Assembly (NCBI GenBank): GCA_031763025.1
Contig: JASSKH010000003.1
Location: 13,278,734-13,342,733 of the forward strand
Direction of reading: 5' to 3'
DNA: 64,000 nt
From: Macrocystis pyrifera
Lineage: Eukaryota > Sar > Phaeophyceae > Laminariales > Laminariaceae
The position numbers and the translations under genes are program-made. Shown one piece after another: positions 44,886-55,986 of this stretch. How positions within the stretch are numbered: position 1 is the first letter of the stretch; each line of letters starts with the position of its first letter. The notes under the pieces are model-generated. The model saw nothing but the letters and a program-made list of their open reading frames with translations. It was not told where the DNA came from and made no database searches.

Positions 44886-46050
44886 TTTATTTTACACTTG
44901 TTGCGTGTTCCGTTCGGGGAGGACAATTTGGTGCACGATCTGTGTTCTGGTCAAGGTTTTTCCTGCCACTGTGTTTGGAGGGTATTTTTTGCAAGTGTGG
45001 TGTCGCCAATCTTCGACGCACCCGGTACAGACGACGGAATGCGTATGTATGCACCAGCCTGTACATCGCCCTCTCTCGCTACATCCCCTCTTCAGCTACG
45101 CGCGTTGGCGCTGCTTCGAACATGTGGCGCCGTTCGTGTGCACTGTGGGAAGGCAAAACAAGCCCGTGTACCCGGTATGAAGGTATATGATTTGTACATT
45201 TTTTTTTCATGCTTTGTGTCGCAAACCGGCAAACAAAGCGAGTCGCGTAAAATAGCCACGGGAGTATGATGGCAAGGGTAACACCCGCTAGATCACCTGG
45301 ATCGCGCTTGGAACGTCTGCGGCTATGCGCACGTCCATGGCTGGCACCGCTTGGACAAAGAAGTCCCCGAGCTCTTTCTAAGTGGGCACACGGGTTCAAA
45401 CACAGCATCATCCGAAGAGCATTGTTGGGCCGGGCGGACACAGGGGGAGGGGGGCAGCAACGGGTTGAACGTTGTGCGTATTTAACATTGTTCAGGTGAT
45501 CCAGATAGTTGATTCGCGCGTGACTACGTATAGCGAGAGGCTTGGATTGTGTGTTGGAGTCAACGCCGGGAAGTAATAGTACTAACGACAGCAGTGAATT
45601 GTCATCACAGATTATAAGCCCGGCGCAAAACAATATCAAGTATGTTGTACGCTCGACATTGTGCTCACGATACATCGAATGCATCTCGCCCCCCCTGCGT
45701 ACCGGCAAATTGGTGTGACATTCTTTGTTTACAATCTTGGCGCTGACGTGCCACAGATGTCCCCCCCCCCCCCCCCCCCCCCCCCCTATCCCCTTTCGTC
45801 GCCCCTCTGTGAACAAGTGGGAGCCCGGGGGGCTCATTCAAGTCGCGGTACTCCTAACGCCGTTGCCAGAAAAAGGACGAACTCGTGGGCCGAACCCCAA
45901 ACACTCCGCCGGCAGTAGCGCGTATGGCGCCTGGATTGTTTCTCCCCATCGGCCCGACGAAGGTAATACCAGCCGACCTCTGACGTAGTACATGACCTAC
46001 CGTACACTATCATATCTATGTCTTCGATCGTCTCCCTGTACATAGAGGAC
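44886..46050. other. Intergenic; no firmly supported gene
   Basis: An open plus-strand stretch near 44,995-45,190 (FDAPGTDDGMRMYAP and LQLRALALLRTCGAVRVH) has exon-like codon use but no recognisable family. A C-run of about 26 lies at 45,760-45,786. Confidence 0.35.
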
Positions 46051-46560
46051 TTATAAGCGCGTTTTTTGTGTCGAAGCAATCCCCCGCCCTTTCATGTCCG
46101 TGTCGTACTGTTTCGCCTTTGTAATACTTGCCTGTGCTTGGTGTTGAAGCCCTGCAAGAAGGACGCTCGTGGATAAACAAGCCCCCTCGAGGTCAGCTCC
46201 TTCAGTGTCCTTCGGCGCGTGTGTTCTTTTTCTATCGTCTTTGGCAAGCCCACCGCCCCTGCCGACGCAAGGGATGGCGCTGCAGGTACTAGTACGTTGT
46301 GCGCTCTTTTGCTGCTCGGTTCCAAAGCCACTGCTATTGTTTCGTTTGCTGCTGCTGCTGCTGCTGCTGCTGTTGCTGCGGTTGCTGCTGCTGCTGTGGT
46401 CAGAATCAGCATCGCCTTGACGGCGGTCGACGTCCCCGTGGCGATCAACATTTAGCTCTTCTTGGTATCTCTGCAGTGCAGGGGAACGGGGACAGGTAAC
46501 GGCGGCATGGAAAGCCAGCAGCTGCTGGCGTAAAGCTTGCAGGGTCTCTCGCATGCAGTT
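46051..46560 (-). CDS. Possible exon: Ser/Asn-rich low-complexity protein
   Basis: The minus strand reads RETLQALRQQLLAFHAA, LQRYQEELNVDRHGDVDR and a poly-Ser/Asn run made by CTG/CAG triplets (about 46,350-46,390), then a charged tail to a stop at 46,051. An acceptor such as TATCAAG near 46,570 or GCATGCGAG near 46,550 could join it to the ORF at 46,984, but the phase was not resolved. The family is unknown. Confidence 0.35.
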   Translation of the reverse strand, partial: NCMRETLQALRQQLLAFHAAVTCPRSPALQRYQEELNVDRHGDVDRRQGDADSDHSSSSNRSNSSSSSSSSKRNNSSGFGTEQQKSAQRTSTCSAIPCVGRGGGLAKDDRKRTHAPKDTEGADLEGACLSTSVLLAGLQHQAQASITKAKQYDTDMKGRGIASTQKTRL

Positions 46561-46977
46561 TTGAGGCATGCTTGATAAATTTTTGGGTCTGTATCAAGTA
46601 ATACTTGTTCCACAATTCATGCCGCACTCGCACGAGGTTAGGACAGAAGTAGGGGCGTATATTGTACGATTTAGTCGTTTCTGGCCTACCTGGTATTAAG
46701 TGGCGTGAATGCACGACTGGTTGCACCTTTTTCGACGCTTGAGATACAACTTGAAGCCTGATGTTCCTTGTGTTACACAATCGGAGCCGAACCTTCAGCA
46801 CGGAGGGATAAGCCCCCTATTCAAACCCTCGATAGCTTAGCCCAACCTGTTCGAAAGCTCTCTCAGTCAAATCAAAGTACCACAATAATAAGCTACAGTG
46901 GTACTGTATATACTCCCCAAAGAGTTTTAGGGGAAATCCTTTCTCCTCTTTTTTTCGCTGCGACCACGTATTGCACC

Positions 46978-48360
46978 CTATACCTTCCAACACACCTCTT
47001 CGTCGAAGCTAGCTCCGGACCAAGTGCTCTCTGACATAGAGTGGCAGCTGCTCTCACTCCAGATGGATGACGACGCGTTTGGGGACTGTGACAGTCCATC
47101 CGTTGTACCCCCGTCTGACCCCTTGGGCACCAAAGAGCCATCATCGAGGTCGGAACATCCCGACCTAGAAAACGTAAGACCCGCAACTCCCTGCGTCACC
47201 TTCAACCTGCCCAGCTCTTGCCTTAGCGTGCATGTGTCACTATTTCCAGTCGCCCCGTGTTGTCGCCCTTGTGAGACATGTTTCACGGGTTCCTCAACGC
47301 TCTTCTTGCCCCACCTTCGGGAGAGGCGACCCGTGTCCGGAGCCGTCGGGCCCACACCGACCGTCGGTGGCTGCGATGAAGCTGGATGGCTTGTTTTCGT
47401 CTTGCTGATGCAGTTGCTTCTTCTGCCGCCGCCGCCGCCCTTTCCGAGGCTGGGAGGTGCTGTCCTCGGCAGCGTACGAGCTTGTTGTTGGGCGATTCCA
47501 TGGGGGGTTCTGCCGCGGAGGCGGGCGGTGTCGTTGTCCGTGAACATCTTGTTGACCAAGGTCCACGGTTTCGGGGCAGCCTCCGTGGTGTTTGACGAGG
47601 TCGCTGTTGTTATCGCTGCTCCCACCGTTGCTGCTGCCGCGGATGGAGGCGGACTACTACTGCGCCTTCTTTCTTGTATGGTGTTGTCGACAGAGCTGTT
47701 GACAGATGCTTGGTGGCGGTTGCAGCTGTTGTTGTCGGTGGCGGCGGCGGTATCGTCGAGGCGGTGACCGTCGTCCATCTCACCACCACGGCCACAGCAA
47801 ACGACTTGTTGTTGTCGTTGTTCTTGTCTCGGGGATTCCACCGCTGAGCAGTCAGCAGCGGAAACAACGCAGGGGGGGGCTGTTTCTGCGTTTTCTGCGT
47901 ATGCGTGGTCCGCCAAAGAAGGTATGGCCGTGACAAAGGTCGGCTTGCCTCTGTAGCGACTTGGCGCGGCCGCATCCCTTTCGTCTCGCCGTAGAGGAGG
48001 CGCAGTCTGAAGACTCACCCCGGCCTCCTCCCCTGCATCACCCGACGCTACCGCCGGCACGCTAGGCCGAGACGGACAGGTACAAGCACGCACAGATTCG
48101 CGTGTTCTTCTTTCCGCGCGACCGGTTGCACGCGACGCTTTCGAGCTACCATGAGACGGCGAGAGGGGCAGGGCAGGCGCAGGGTAGGGCATAACCGTTG
48201 GGTGGGGGGCGACAGGATAAAATAAAGCGCCCCGTTTTAAAGTGCGGCAGATGTTGCGGTGTTCGAGGTACCAAGGCGCCTTCGGGGATAATATCTTCCG
48301 CGCGTGTTGCTGTGCTCGTTTCCTGCTCTCGGTGCGCCCGCTGTTTTTCGAGGAAATCAT
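46978..48360 (-). CDS. Hypothetical low-complexity protein (about 460 aa)
   Basis: An ATG at 48,360 opens 459 codons to a possible AAG|GTATAG donor at 46,984, where unspliced reading stops at once (TAG). The product is Ser/Thr/Pro/Ala-rich with Gln/Asn tracts, a lysine/arginine-rich start (SGRTESRKRAQQHARK) and an acidic C-terminus (WSGASFDEEVCWK). No folded domain is visible, so most of it should be disordered. Such proteins are common in brown algal gene sets (general knowledge). The opposite strand is open over 47,024-47,767, but the minus strand is longer, starts with ATG and ends at a usable donor. Confidence 0.45.
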   Translation of the reverse strand: MISSKNSGRTESRKRAQQHARKILSPKAPWYLEHRNICRTLKRGALFYPVAPHPTVMPYPAPALPLSPSHGSSKASRATGRAERRTRESVRACTCPSRPSVPAVASGDAGEEAGVSLQTAPPLRRDERDAAAPSRYRGKPTFVTAIPSLADHAYAENAETAPPCVVSAADCSAVESPRQEQRQQQVVCCGRGGEMDDGHRLDDTAAATDNNSCNRHQASVNSSVDNTIQERRRSSSPPPSAAAATVGAAITTATSSNTTEAAPKPWTLVNKMFTDNDTARLRGRTPHGIAQQQARTLPRTAPPSLGKGGGGGRRSNCISKTKTSHPASSQPPTVGVGPTAPDTGRLSRRWGKKSVEEPVKHVSQGRQHGATGNSDTCTLRQELGRLKVTQGVAGLTFSRSGCSDLDDGSLVPKGSDGGTTDGLSQSPNASSSIWSESSCHSMSESTWSGASFDEEVCWKV

Positions 48361-48415
48361 TAAGTACACGCGAGTGCCCCAACAACGCCCATTTCTAGCC
48401 CGCACACAGCAATAC

Positions 48416-50560
48416 CTAGAGTTGTTCGTTTCGCAGGGTACCTGTGGTACACTGCAAGCGTGGGGGGCGTATTATTAAAAGCCGATCGCTGGCTATCTTT
48501 AGCCTCGGAAGTAAACAAAGACGAAAAAGGGGCGCGAGAACGACACCGCGTGATGCCTTCGCAGTCCAACGAAATATCGTGTAAAAGCTGTGCGTACTGG
48601 TACATATGTCAGACAGACATTCTGTATACCTCGGAGCGGCACGTTGGGGTGGCGTCGGCCTCGGTAGTTTTCCGCCGACAGACTCAAGCGAGCAGCTTCC
48701 CTCGGCGGTTAGCACCCCTACCGATGGTTCTCCGGTCGATAAACAACCCGTCCCCTCGACCTGTATTAAGCCGCCTGCTCCATGAATGCTGCACCACTGG
48801 TGGGGAGAGGGTTCGAGAGATTCGCTGTGGTTGTATCCCGCACCACAACTTCCCAAACCGGAATTGGTGCCAGCTGTTACGGGGGTGGTGATCGACTCTT
48901 GTCCAAAGAAACGACAAGGTAGGGACGGGACGAGGCTGGCCGACCAAGAGAGAAGTCGATATTTTTGGAACGTCCGCACGTGGCAACGGACAGGTCGGAG
49001 TGCTCGGGTCGATCAGATATCGTTTCGAGTTTTGAACGCATATATTCGTTGACCCCAGACACATAAGCATATATCGCCGCCAATCGAGCCGTTTTTTTAA
49101 CGATCGATTATAATTGTCTAGGCTTGGGAACACTGAACGCGCAGTCCTTCGAGTGGGCAGTGGAGGGTTGCCGCATGGTCACGACTGTAAGGACAAACGT
49201 TACCCAGCATCCGCTGAACCAACTCCAGTAAAACCGAAAAATCCGGCATTCGTTGAACCAACTCTTCCACAAACGTAACTGCGCGGATCGCCGGCTGGTG
49301 GTGGTGGTGTTGGGTCATGGGATATAGGCGCGCTCGAGGCTTTGTTTTTGCAAAGCGCAGCAATAATGGTCGCTGAACGACGGCAAGACGCAAACGCAAA
49401 AGGAAACAACCATCCGATATCCCACTGGTTTACGCGGTCTACAGTACCTACAGGGCAGTGCGTCGACCCGCCGTAAGACAGGGGACTGTATTTTGAGCCC
49501 AAAACGTTCGTATCTTCGCTGGCGGGGCTCCTCTTTGCATCGAGGAGCAACTGAATCCGATATACAGATTTGAAATGTTGTTGTACCCTGGTACTGATAA
49601 CTAGGCGCTTCGGGCTTCGCTTACTATATTATACCTGGTAAGCTTTTTCAGAAGTCTGTTGTTATTGGGTGAGGTGTACGAAAACGAGCTCCTAAAAACA
49701 ACGAGGAGTCTCCGACAAAAGTAGGCGCTTTGCTATACCCGTACATGTATCACACCTTCGATACAACCCCCTGCTGCCGTTGGAGCGCATCCGCGACACG
49801 TCCGCCGCGAAAGCTTCCTCAAAGTCCGGCTCATCGTGGCAGCGGCGGCGGCGGCGGCGGCGGCGGCTTCGTGCGCCGCGACGACCAAGTTCGCACGAAT
49901 CCCAGTTCAGCGCGTCCGACGACGTTTTGGCTTTTGACCCGGCGCTACCACTACTTTTGACGTGTTTTTTGTGCGCCGCTTGCCGTGCGCACACGTCTCT
50001 CCATGCGCCCTTTATATTAGCAAGAGGAGTATATTCGGGGGTGGCTAAGAAGTGAAGGGGAGTGATCCTGCAGGTACTTTTTTTATCGCCATACACTAGT
50101 TGTGTGAGTGAAGCAACTGGTGGAGAAGTGGGCAAGGGCCACGATATTGACTTGAAAAACGCAGCCTAACCTCTGGTGTGCAAAACCCGAAGCGCCAAAG
50201 CCAAGCACAGCAACCCTGCACGATCGACTGCTTTCACGGTGTGTTTGTTACGCAAGAAGAGATGATCTCCGTGGCTCCCCAGAAGCGGTTTCTGGTTGCC
50301 CCTCGCTGTGACCCCGTACACACACGCAAAAGTGGGCTGCCACGAATGCGTGTGAAAGCACGTAAACCAAGCAAATCGTGAAGTATTTTTCCGTCGAAAA
50401 CCTGCCTCAAACACCACCGTTCCCAACAGCAAAAATTGCACTGTGTGACGCGGAACGCGTGTGACTTCGACTCCATCTACAGGCAGTATCTCCACGGCAA
50501 GCGTGGCATCATCTTCGTCATGAGTGGTTTCCCGGGGCTCGCTTACTGCAGTAGGGTGCA
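48416..50560 (-). other. Possible further minus-strand exons, unassigned
   Basis: Three pieces look coding by composition: about 48,900-48,650 (Gly/Ser/Glu-rich, including HSESLEPSPHQWCS), about 50,045-49,780 (LHFLATPEYTPLANIKG, a CGG-run giving poly-Arg, then DEPDFEEAFAADVSRMR), and about 50,555-50,400 (SEPRETTHDEDDATLAVEIL after a CTGCAG acceptor). They share the strand of the ORF at 48,360 and may be its upstream exons. Borders and phases were not resolved, and there is no recognisable domain. Confidence 0.25.
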
Positions 50561-50564
50561 TATA

Positions 50565-51060
50565 TACTTTGGAGTACCCGGGTACCAAACGTGGTTGTTA
50601 TGGTCATGCTCGGGTAGATACCCGTGTACCCCAAGGATTTGCCATATAACACGCATCATAAGATAACACCCCCCCTCGGTCTAAAAAATTCGAACATGAT
50701 TTTCTCTCCACAATGGGGGACAGTGCAAACACCGCCGAACGATGAATGCGTTTATGAAAAACTCTCGTCGAGACCCTTTCCAAAACCACGATTCTCGCTT
50801 GTGTGTGACTGATCCCCCTCGGGTTTGGAGAAATTCGGCTCCGAAATTCGTCGTGGGGGGTGTGTCATCGTATCACCCGTGTGATACGGTAAAGATGTAT
50901 CCCTTTTACCACTCTGTCCCGCAATACAAGTATCACTTGTACATTAGTAGTGTATCAAAACGGTGTATACTCTCGAGTACCCGGGGGTACCAAACCTGGT
51001 GGGCGTTGGTCGCACTCGGGTAGATACCCGGGTACCCCAAGGATATACCCAGTATGCCCT
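50565..51060. repeat. Direct repeat of a palindrome-rich ~80-bp unit
   Basis: Two units (about 50,568-50,640 and 50,972-51,046) share GAGTACCCGG..GGTACCAAAC, then CTCGGGTAGATACCCG and GTACCCCAAGGAT. The first contains the perfect palindrome GTACCCGGGTAC (50,573-50,584), and both contain CGGGTA-GA-TACCCG. Spacing is about 405 bp. They may be ends of an unrecognised mobile element. Confidence 0.6.
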
Positions 51061-52046
51061 TTCAAACACACACCCTTGGTTGGTCTCGACCCGCAAACAC
51101 GCACCTGCCCGATAGTCGCGAGGTGGCGGCCGGACCAACGGAGAACCACCAGACCCGGACTTCTCCTCCCTAGGGACGCGCTGACCTAGTGTTGTATGTG
51201 CGGCATAACCAAGGATAGCGGGGAGGGGTCGAGGGGTTTGGTTGGTAAGGGTGACGGGGGGGGTCGGGGGGTTGAGGCCACATGGTGCGTGGGAAGTATC
51301 ACTGTTTGTGGTGCAGTGGGGCATGGGACAGAGAGGATAACCCTGTCGTGTTGGTCTTTGGCGTACCGACGGAACTTCTTCCAGGGAAAAAGTTGTGATA
51401 AGTGTTACCATTTTACCTGTCCTCTCTTGCTATCTGTCTGTGGTGGCGAATCAGAGATCTAACGAAGCCACTGCCCGCCTTGAGACATGCGCGGCGTAGC
51501 TGAAACGAAACGTCTCGGGCGCTGTGTAGGTTTAGATTACACATTCAGCTCCACATGCGCCCATGGACATTTTTCTTGACGCCAGCCTCTGGCCACATCG
51601 CGAGATTAGCAGCTTGAAACTGGGGCGGCAACACTAAATCACTCCACTCGCTTACGTCAGATAATTCCTTTGGCAGTACGTAAAAATCGTGCCTGCTTCT
51701 TACTTGAGATAATATATTTAGCAGTACGGGGAAATCGTGTCTGCATCGTGATATTTTTTTCGCAACAGGCATTCATTTGCTTACCTACACCGGTCAAAAT
51801 TGTCGCGTGACTCCCTGATTTCGTTCGCACATATACTGAGCCCACAAGGTACTCGACGACACGTGGCTTGGTGCCTGACGAAAGAGGGCCTATCGCGTTG
51901 CGCTTCGTTGTCCAATGGCGGCGCCCCCGCCTTTCTCGCAGAGCTTGTCTCTCGCGCGAGGTTGTGTTCGCTGGTCTCTCCACTCTTTGAGAGTATGCAT
52001 CTACCCGTGATATTCTTTCACATTTAGGACAGATCACGATCTACGT

Positions 52047-52143
52047 TTGACCCTTTTAGTACTGCAGTCCCGTTTTGGGGACAAAGAACTTGGAATTAGA
52101 GTGGTTTGTCCCCAAACTGGGACTGCAGTACTAAATGTGTTAA
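52047..52143. mobile_element. piggyBac-like MITE (family M2), copy 1
   Basis: The element spans 52,051-52,139. The left end CCCTTTTAGTACTGCAGTCC, then CGTTTTGGGGAC, is inverted on the right (GTCCCCAAACTGGGACTGCA, then GTACTAAATGTG). Flanks are TTGA (left) and TTAA (right), a degenerate form of the TTAA duplication. Ends beginning CCC plus TTAA targets are the piggyBac pattern. No coding capacity. Confidence 0.7.
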
Positions 52144-52156
52144 AGTGAAGAACACA

Positions 52157-52380
52157 CGCGTAGATACCCTAGATCCTAACCTGTCGTTATGATACGCTAT
52201 GCAGGATCTGTACAGTGCGCGTCCAACCCAGGAAATGTTTGCTAGATCATGCAGATTCTTCGGCTCCCACCCGTCAACACGATCTACAGGTAGACCATAC
52301 AGGCCGGGAATACATCTGCCTGGAGGATGTAGATCATCAAGTGGAAATCGATGATCTGTCCGGTGTGCGCAGTCTTTCGC
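52157..52380 (+). repeat. Dispersed repeat R2, copy 3
   Basis: Shares with 28,813-29,022 the landmarks TAGATCCTAACCTG, GCAGGATCTG, GTCCAACCCAGG, GCTAGATCATGCAG, GGCTCCCACCCG, AGGATGTAGATCATC and GATGATCTGTCCG in the same order. It lies 14 bp after the M2 MITE. Confidence 0.75.
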
Positions 52381-52399
52381 CCGTATTCGGTTTGTGAAG

Positions 52400-55300
52400 T
52401 ACCAGGTGCTGAATCCCAACTGAGGGAAATTCCAAGCTATGGACGTAAACTGCCAAAACAGATACCTGAATATCCAAGTTCTGTACTCACGGGTGCTTGG
52501 AACCTGGCATCCCATGCACCTTTCGACTGCAGGGTCTACCAAGTCTTCTCCGGCAAAGCTGACGCAGACATTCTACAGGTGAAACTCCAAACACGATTAA
52601 ACTATACTAGGTATCTTGAAGCGGTGGTCGTCTGCCCTGTTGAGATGACGCAGCGCAGCCGCAACCTTGAAGCAGGCCATGCCAATCCGGAGACAACACA
52701 CGTCCCGCGTGCTCCTAAAGGTCGGTGCACGTGCATGCTGTACAATCGGGGGGGGGGGAGGTGAGACCGCTCACTCGGGCACCTGGGAGAGAGATGCTAT
52801 CTTGTGCGTGCCCCGCCCCCCCTTTTCCGGCAATTGGCGCACGTGAAGGGCCTTACGGTCGAGGTCGAGGGCAACCACGGTGCACTGGCCACTGCACAGC
52901 GCCAAGGCACACGTACAGGCAGATAGCCAGAACGAGAGGGAAGGAAGGAGGGAGGGAAAGGGAGAGAGATGCAACGATACAAAGGGATCAAGTCAGAAAT
53001 CATAATGTGCTGTTCGTTTCGACTGAAGCAGGACGGCAGCGGTATGTTGGCGCTTTTCTACAGCAAATCATTGAGACGAGTGAAACAGCTAACCCAGGCC
53101 AAAAAACAAAGCAAACAAGCGGTGTCCCGAAAAAACGTTCGATGGCGTGATGCTTCAGGCCCTTATCCCTCCCCACTTTGATTATCGTATTTGTACCAAC
53201 CTTATGGGAGGTGATATTAATAGTGGCAAGCAGAAATCGCATTAGGTTCCTGCGGTAAACCTTAAGCCCGGACATCAACTGTAGGTGACACGCTGGTAAG
53301 ACGGCATCAATACTCGTTCTGTTTGGTCTTGTCTGCAGATGAAATATGAACGAGACGTGTGACGAGCGTACCATCTAAATAATCCGTCTAGAATTCGGTT
53401 TTGCGCCTATCTTGCGATCCCTGAGTTTCTATTACCGAGTCGACAGAAACATAGTAATGTCGTCGAATCGGTCGGACTCTTGATCGGCTCCGCGTTGCTA
53501 CTGTACAACACCCTTGGAGTCCCCACGTAGCAAGTGCGCTATTTGTCAGCACGTTTTTGGTCGGTGTGCGAGGCTCACCCTGCGTACTCCACGGGTGTCG
53601 CGGCCACCGCTCCATCTCTGCTGCGCGCTCTTGCCCTGTTTGACCACCTGCGCCTGGTCTCGAGGCGTTGGGGGTTGTGCTGTATCACTGTGTATAATGT
53701 TTTCTGTCGTTATTCAGCACAAGGGGGGGAATGGGGACAGCATCATCCCCTTCGGCAGTCGGATCTGGCTCAAAGGTGGTGCGTCACCAGCATAAGCGTT
53801 AAGGGCATCTATTAATATACCAGATATGTGACGTGCTATTCAGCCACGACAAACGAAGGAGAGCATTGGTCTACCGCAAGCCGGCCTGCCTGCGCTCAAC
53901 ACCGCACCTACCCCAGCCTCCCCCACCTACTCTCCTACAGCCTTATGTAGCCGATCCGGCTCCTCTCCGAGCGAATGGCTGCAGGCGTTATGCCCGGTGC
54001 TACTAAACAGCCTTGCCCCGCGCCCTTCATAATGTGCACCCACACAGAGATAACGCATGAGGACGAAGGATAATGGCGATATACGATGTATATCCTCACC
54101 GAGCATGTCTGGCTCCTGACTGGTTCACAATCCTCGCCTCGGCGGTCTCCGGCTTTCGTCTATCGCCCGAATTTCGACACTCCCTGTCGTCCTCGGAAGC
54201 CGGGTTAGCACAGTTGCCAGACGGGTGATAAACACCTCCCGATTCGCCTGGTCCCCCCAGCTTGGAGGGAAGAAGTTGGGCGAAAGATAAGAAAGTTAAA
54301 ATACAGCCAGCATAAGGAGGGTTCCGTCTTGATGGTGTCAGCCCACATCGGTCATTACGCGATTATCGAACCGGTATGGGGTAAGGACCAAATTCACTGC
54401 CGGGTGCAAAAGGGCTTTTGGAGAGCGAGTTCGAAAATCCGTGACCTGAGACCTGAGAGTTGGTTGGGCGACCCAAAGCCCTAGAAAGCCACCCACTGGA
54501 TTGTCGGGGTCGACAACATCTTCGAAGAGCACTGGCCGTTTGTTGTACAGTATTTTTAGATACATCATGTTTTGTGGCTGGGATAGCATTTAACCCTTCC
54601 AATAGCCCAGCGTTTCTCGGAGAAAAAACGACTCTGGACAGTATGAGAGTACCCATATAAGCCACCACCCAGGGCGCAAAGTCCCTCTCTCTGGCGCACA
54701 CGCCTGACTGCCGTTAACCCTGCGCGACTGAGACTATGAACTTGATAATATCCGCGTGCACCTGATTATAACGTCTCCGGCGGCCACCGTCAGTATCCAC
54801 ACCGGGCTCCTTTCTTCCGCTCCTTGCTTGGGTCTGAGACGGAATACTCGCATATGTACAATCACCGACACCACCGCCATTCTCGCCGCCAGCTTCATGC
54901 TCTCCGTCCCCTGCGTACGGTTTTACCGCACCAATTCTCCCGCCCAGCGGCCGACTCCCGGCGGCTTGAAACCCGTTGCGAATGCCACGACAGTGTACAT
55001 TAGAAGACTCGCCGTCGCTGACGGTGACGTGAACGGAACTCTCGACGCTCAGATTAACCATGCTGCCCGCCTGATCAAACGTTCCGCCGGCGAAACCGTC
55101 GATGTAATTACACGAGTCCAGTCCATCTCTCCTGACAGCGTTTCCGGCCCCTCTTTCCGCCCTGCCGCGATGGTAAGACTTCTTGGAGTAGAGGCCAGGT
55201 GCGGAGCTACCTTTCCGACGGGCCTGATCCACGGATTTGCGTCGTTGTCGCTGCGGAAACGAATGCGCCTGTTTCGTTGTGGGTCTCTCTCGCTCGACTT

Positions 55301-55986
55301 GTTCATTGCTTCAACAGGAGGGCGCGCGCAAGGATATGCCAACAACGGTCGAGGAGAGAAATCGAGCGGCGTGAGGGAGTCCGCAATGTATCCGCGGGCA
55401 TTGCTCATCATTTTCAGTCAATCCCAACATACGAATGGGATACTTTCCAGTACCCCTGGATCGTCATCGCTGCAGGGGCTGTCAAACGGTACGGGAGAGA
55501 AACATTAGATGTGTGACTGCCGGTTGGGCGGCTCGAACCGGAGCGAAATGGAGAAACGAGGGAAAAATATCGGCGAGCACGAACAACTCAAGAGATATCC
55601 CTTCGACCTCCTGAGTGGGCGTTTCCTACCCCATTGCACGTGGGAAGTCTGGAAGCGTTTGAGCGTGACGCTCCCCTTCTATCATGCTTCGTTTCGATCG
55701 GCGTCCGCTAAGCAAAGCTGGCCAGCGCCGACGTTGCGAATCGAATGCGCATGAAAACGAAATGAACCAAATAAAAAACATGCATACCGATACACACCGA
55801 AAAGAGCTTTGACTTCGTCCACGAGCTCGCTTCTTGTTTTTTCTGTCGCTGCTCCCGCATTCCGAAGCGGATCTTCCCCCGTCGACAGACAACCTCCGCC
55901 TCTCGTCCGTATCGATGCTCGTGTGCAGCACCCCATGAATCAACGAAGAAACACTGACACGCTGACCTGACCCGGTAGCACCGACG
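52400..55986. other. No firmly supported gene; ambiguous open frames
   Basis: Frames that look partly coding but lack any family are: 52,430-52,575 plus (YPSSVLTGAWNLASHAPFD, then FSGKADADILQ before GTGAAA), 54,589-54,338 minus (NKRPVLFEDVVDPDNPVGG), and 54,756-55,508 plus (250 codons, first codon GTG) facing open minus frames. None has domain evidence, and strand could not be decided for the last. A (GGAA/GGGA)-rich patch is at 52,930-52,970. Confidence 0.3.

Noticed and set aside
54756..55508. 250-codon plus-strand open frame as a gene
   Set aside because: It starts with GTG, not ATG, and the minus strand is open over much of the same region. No family on either strand, so it is listed only as ambiguous.
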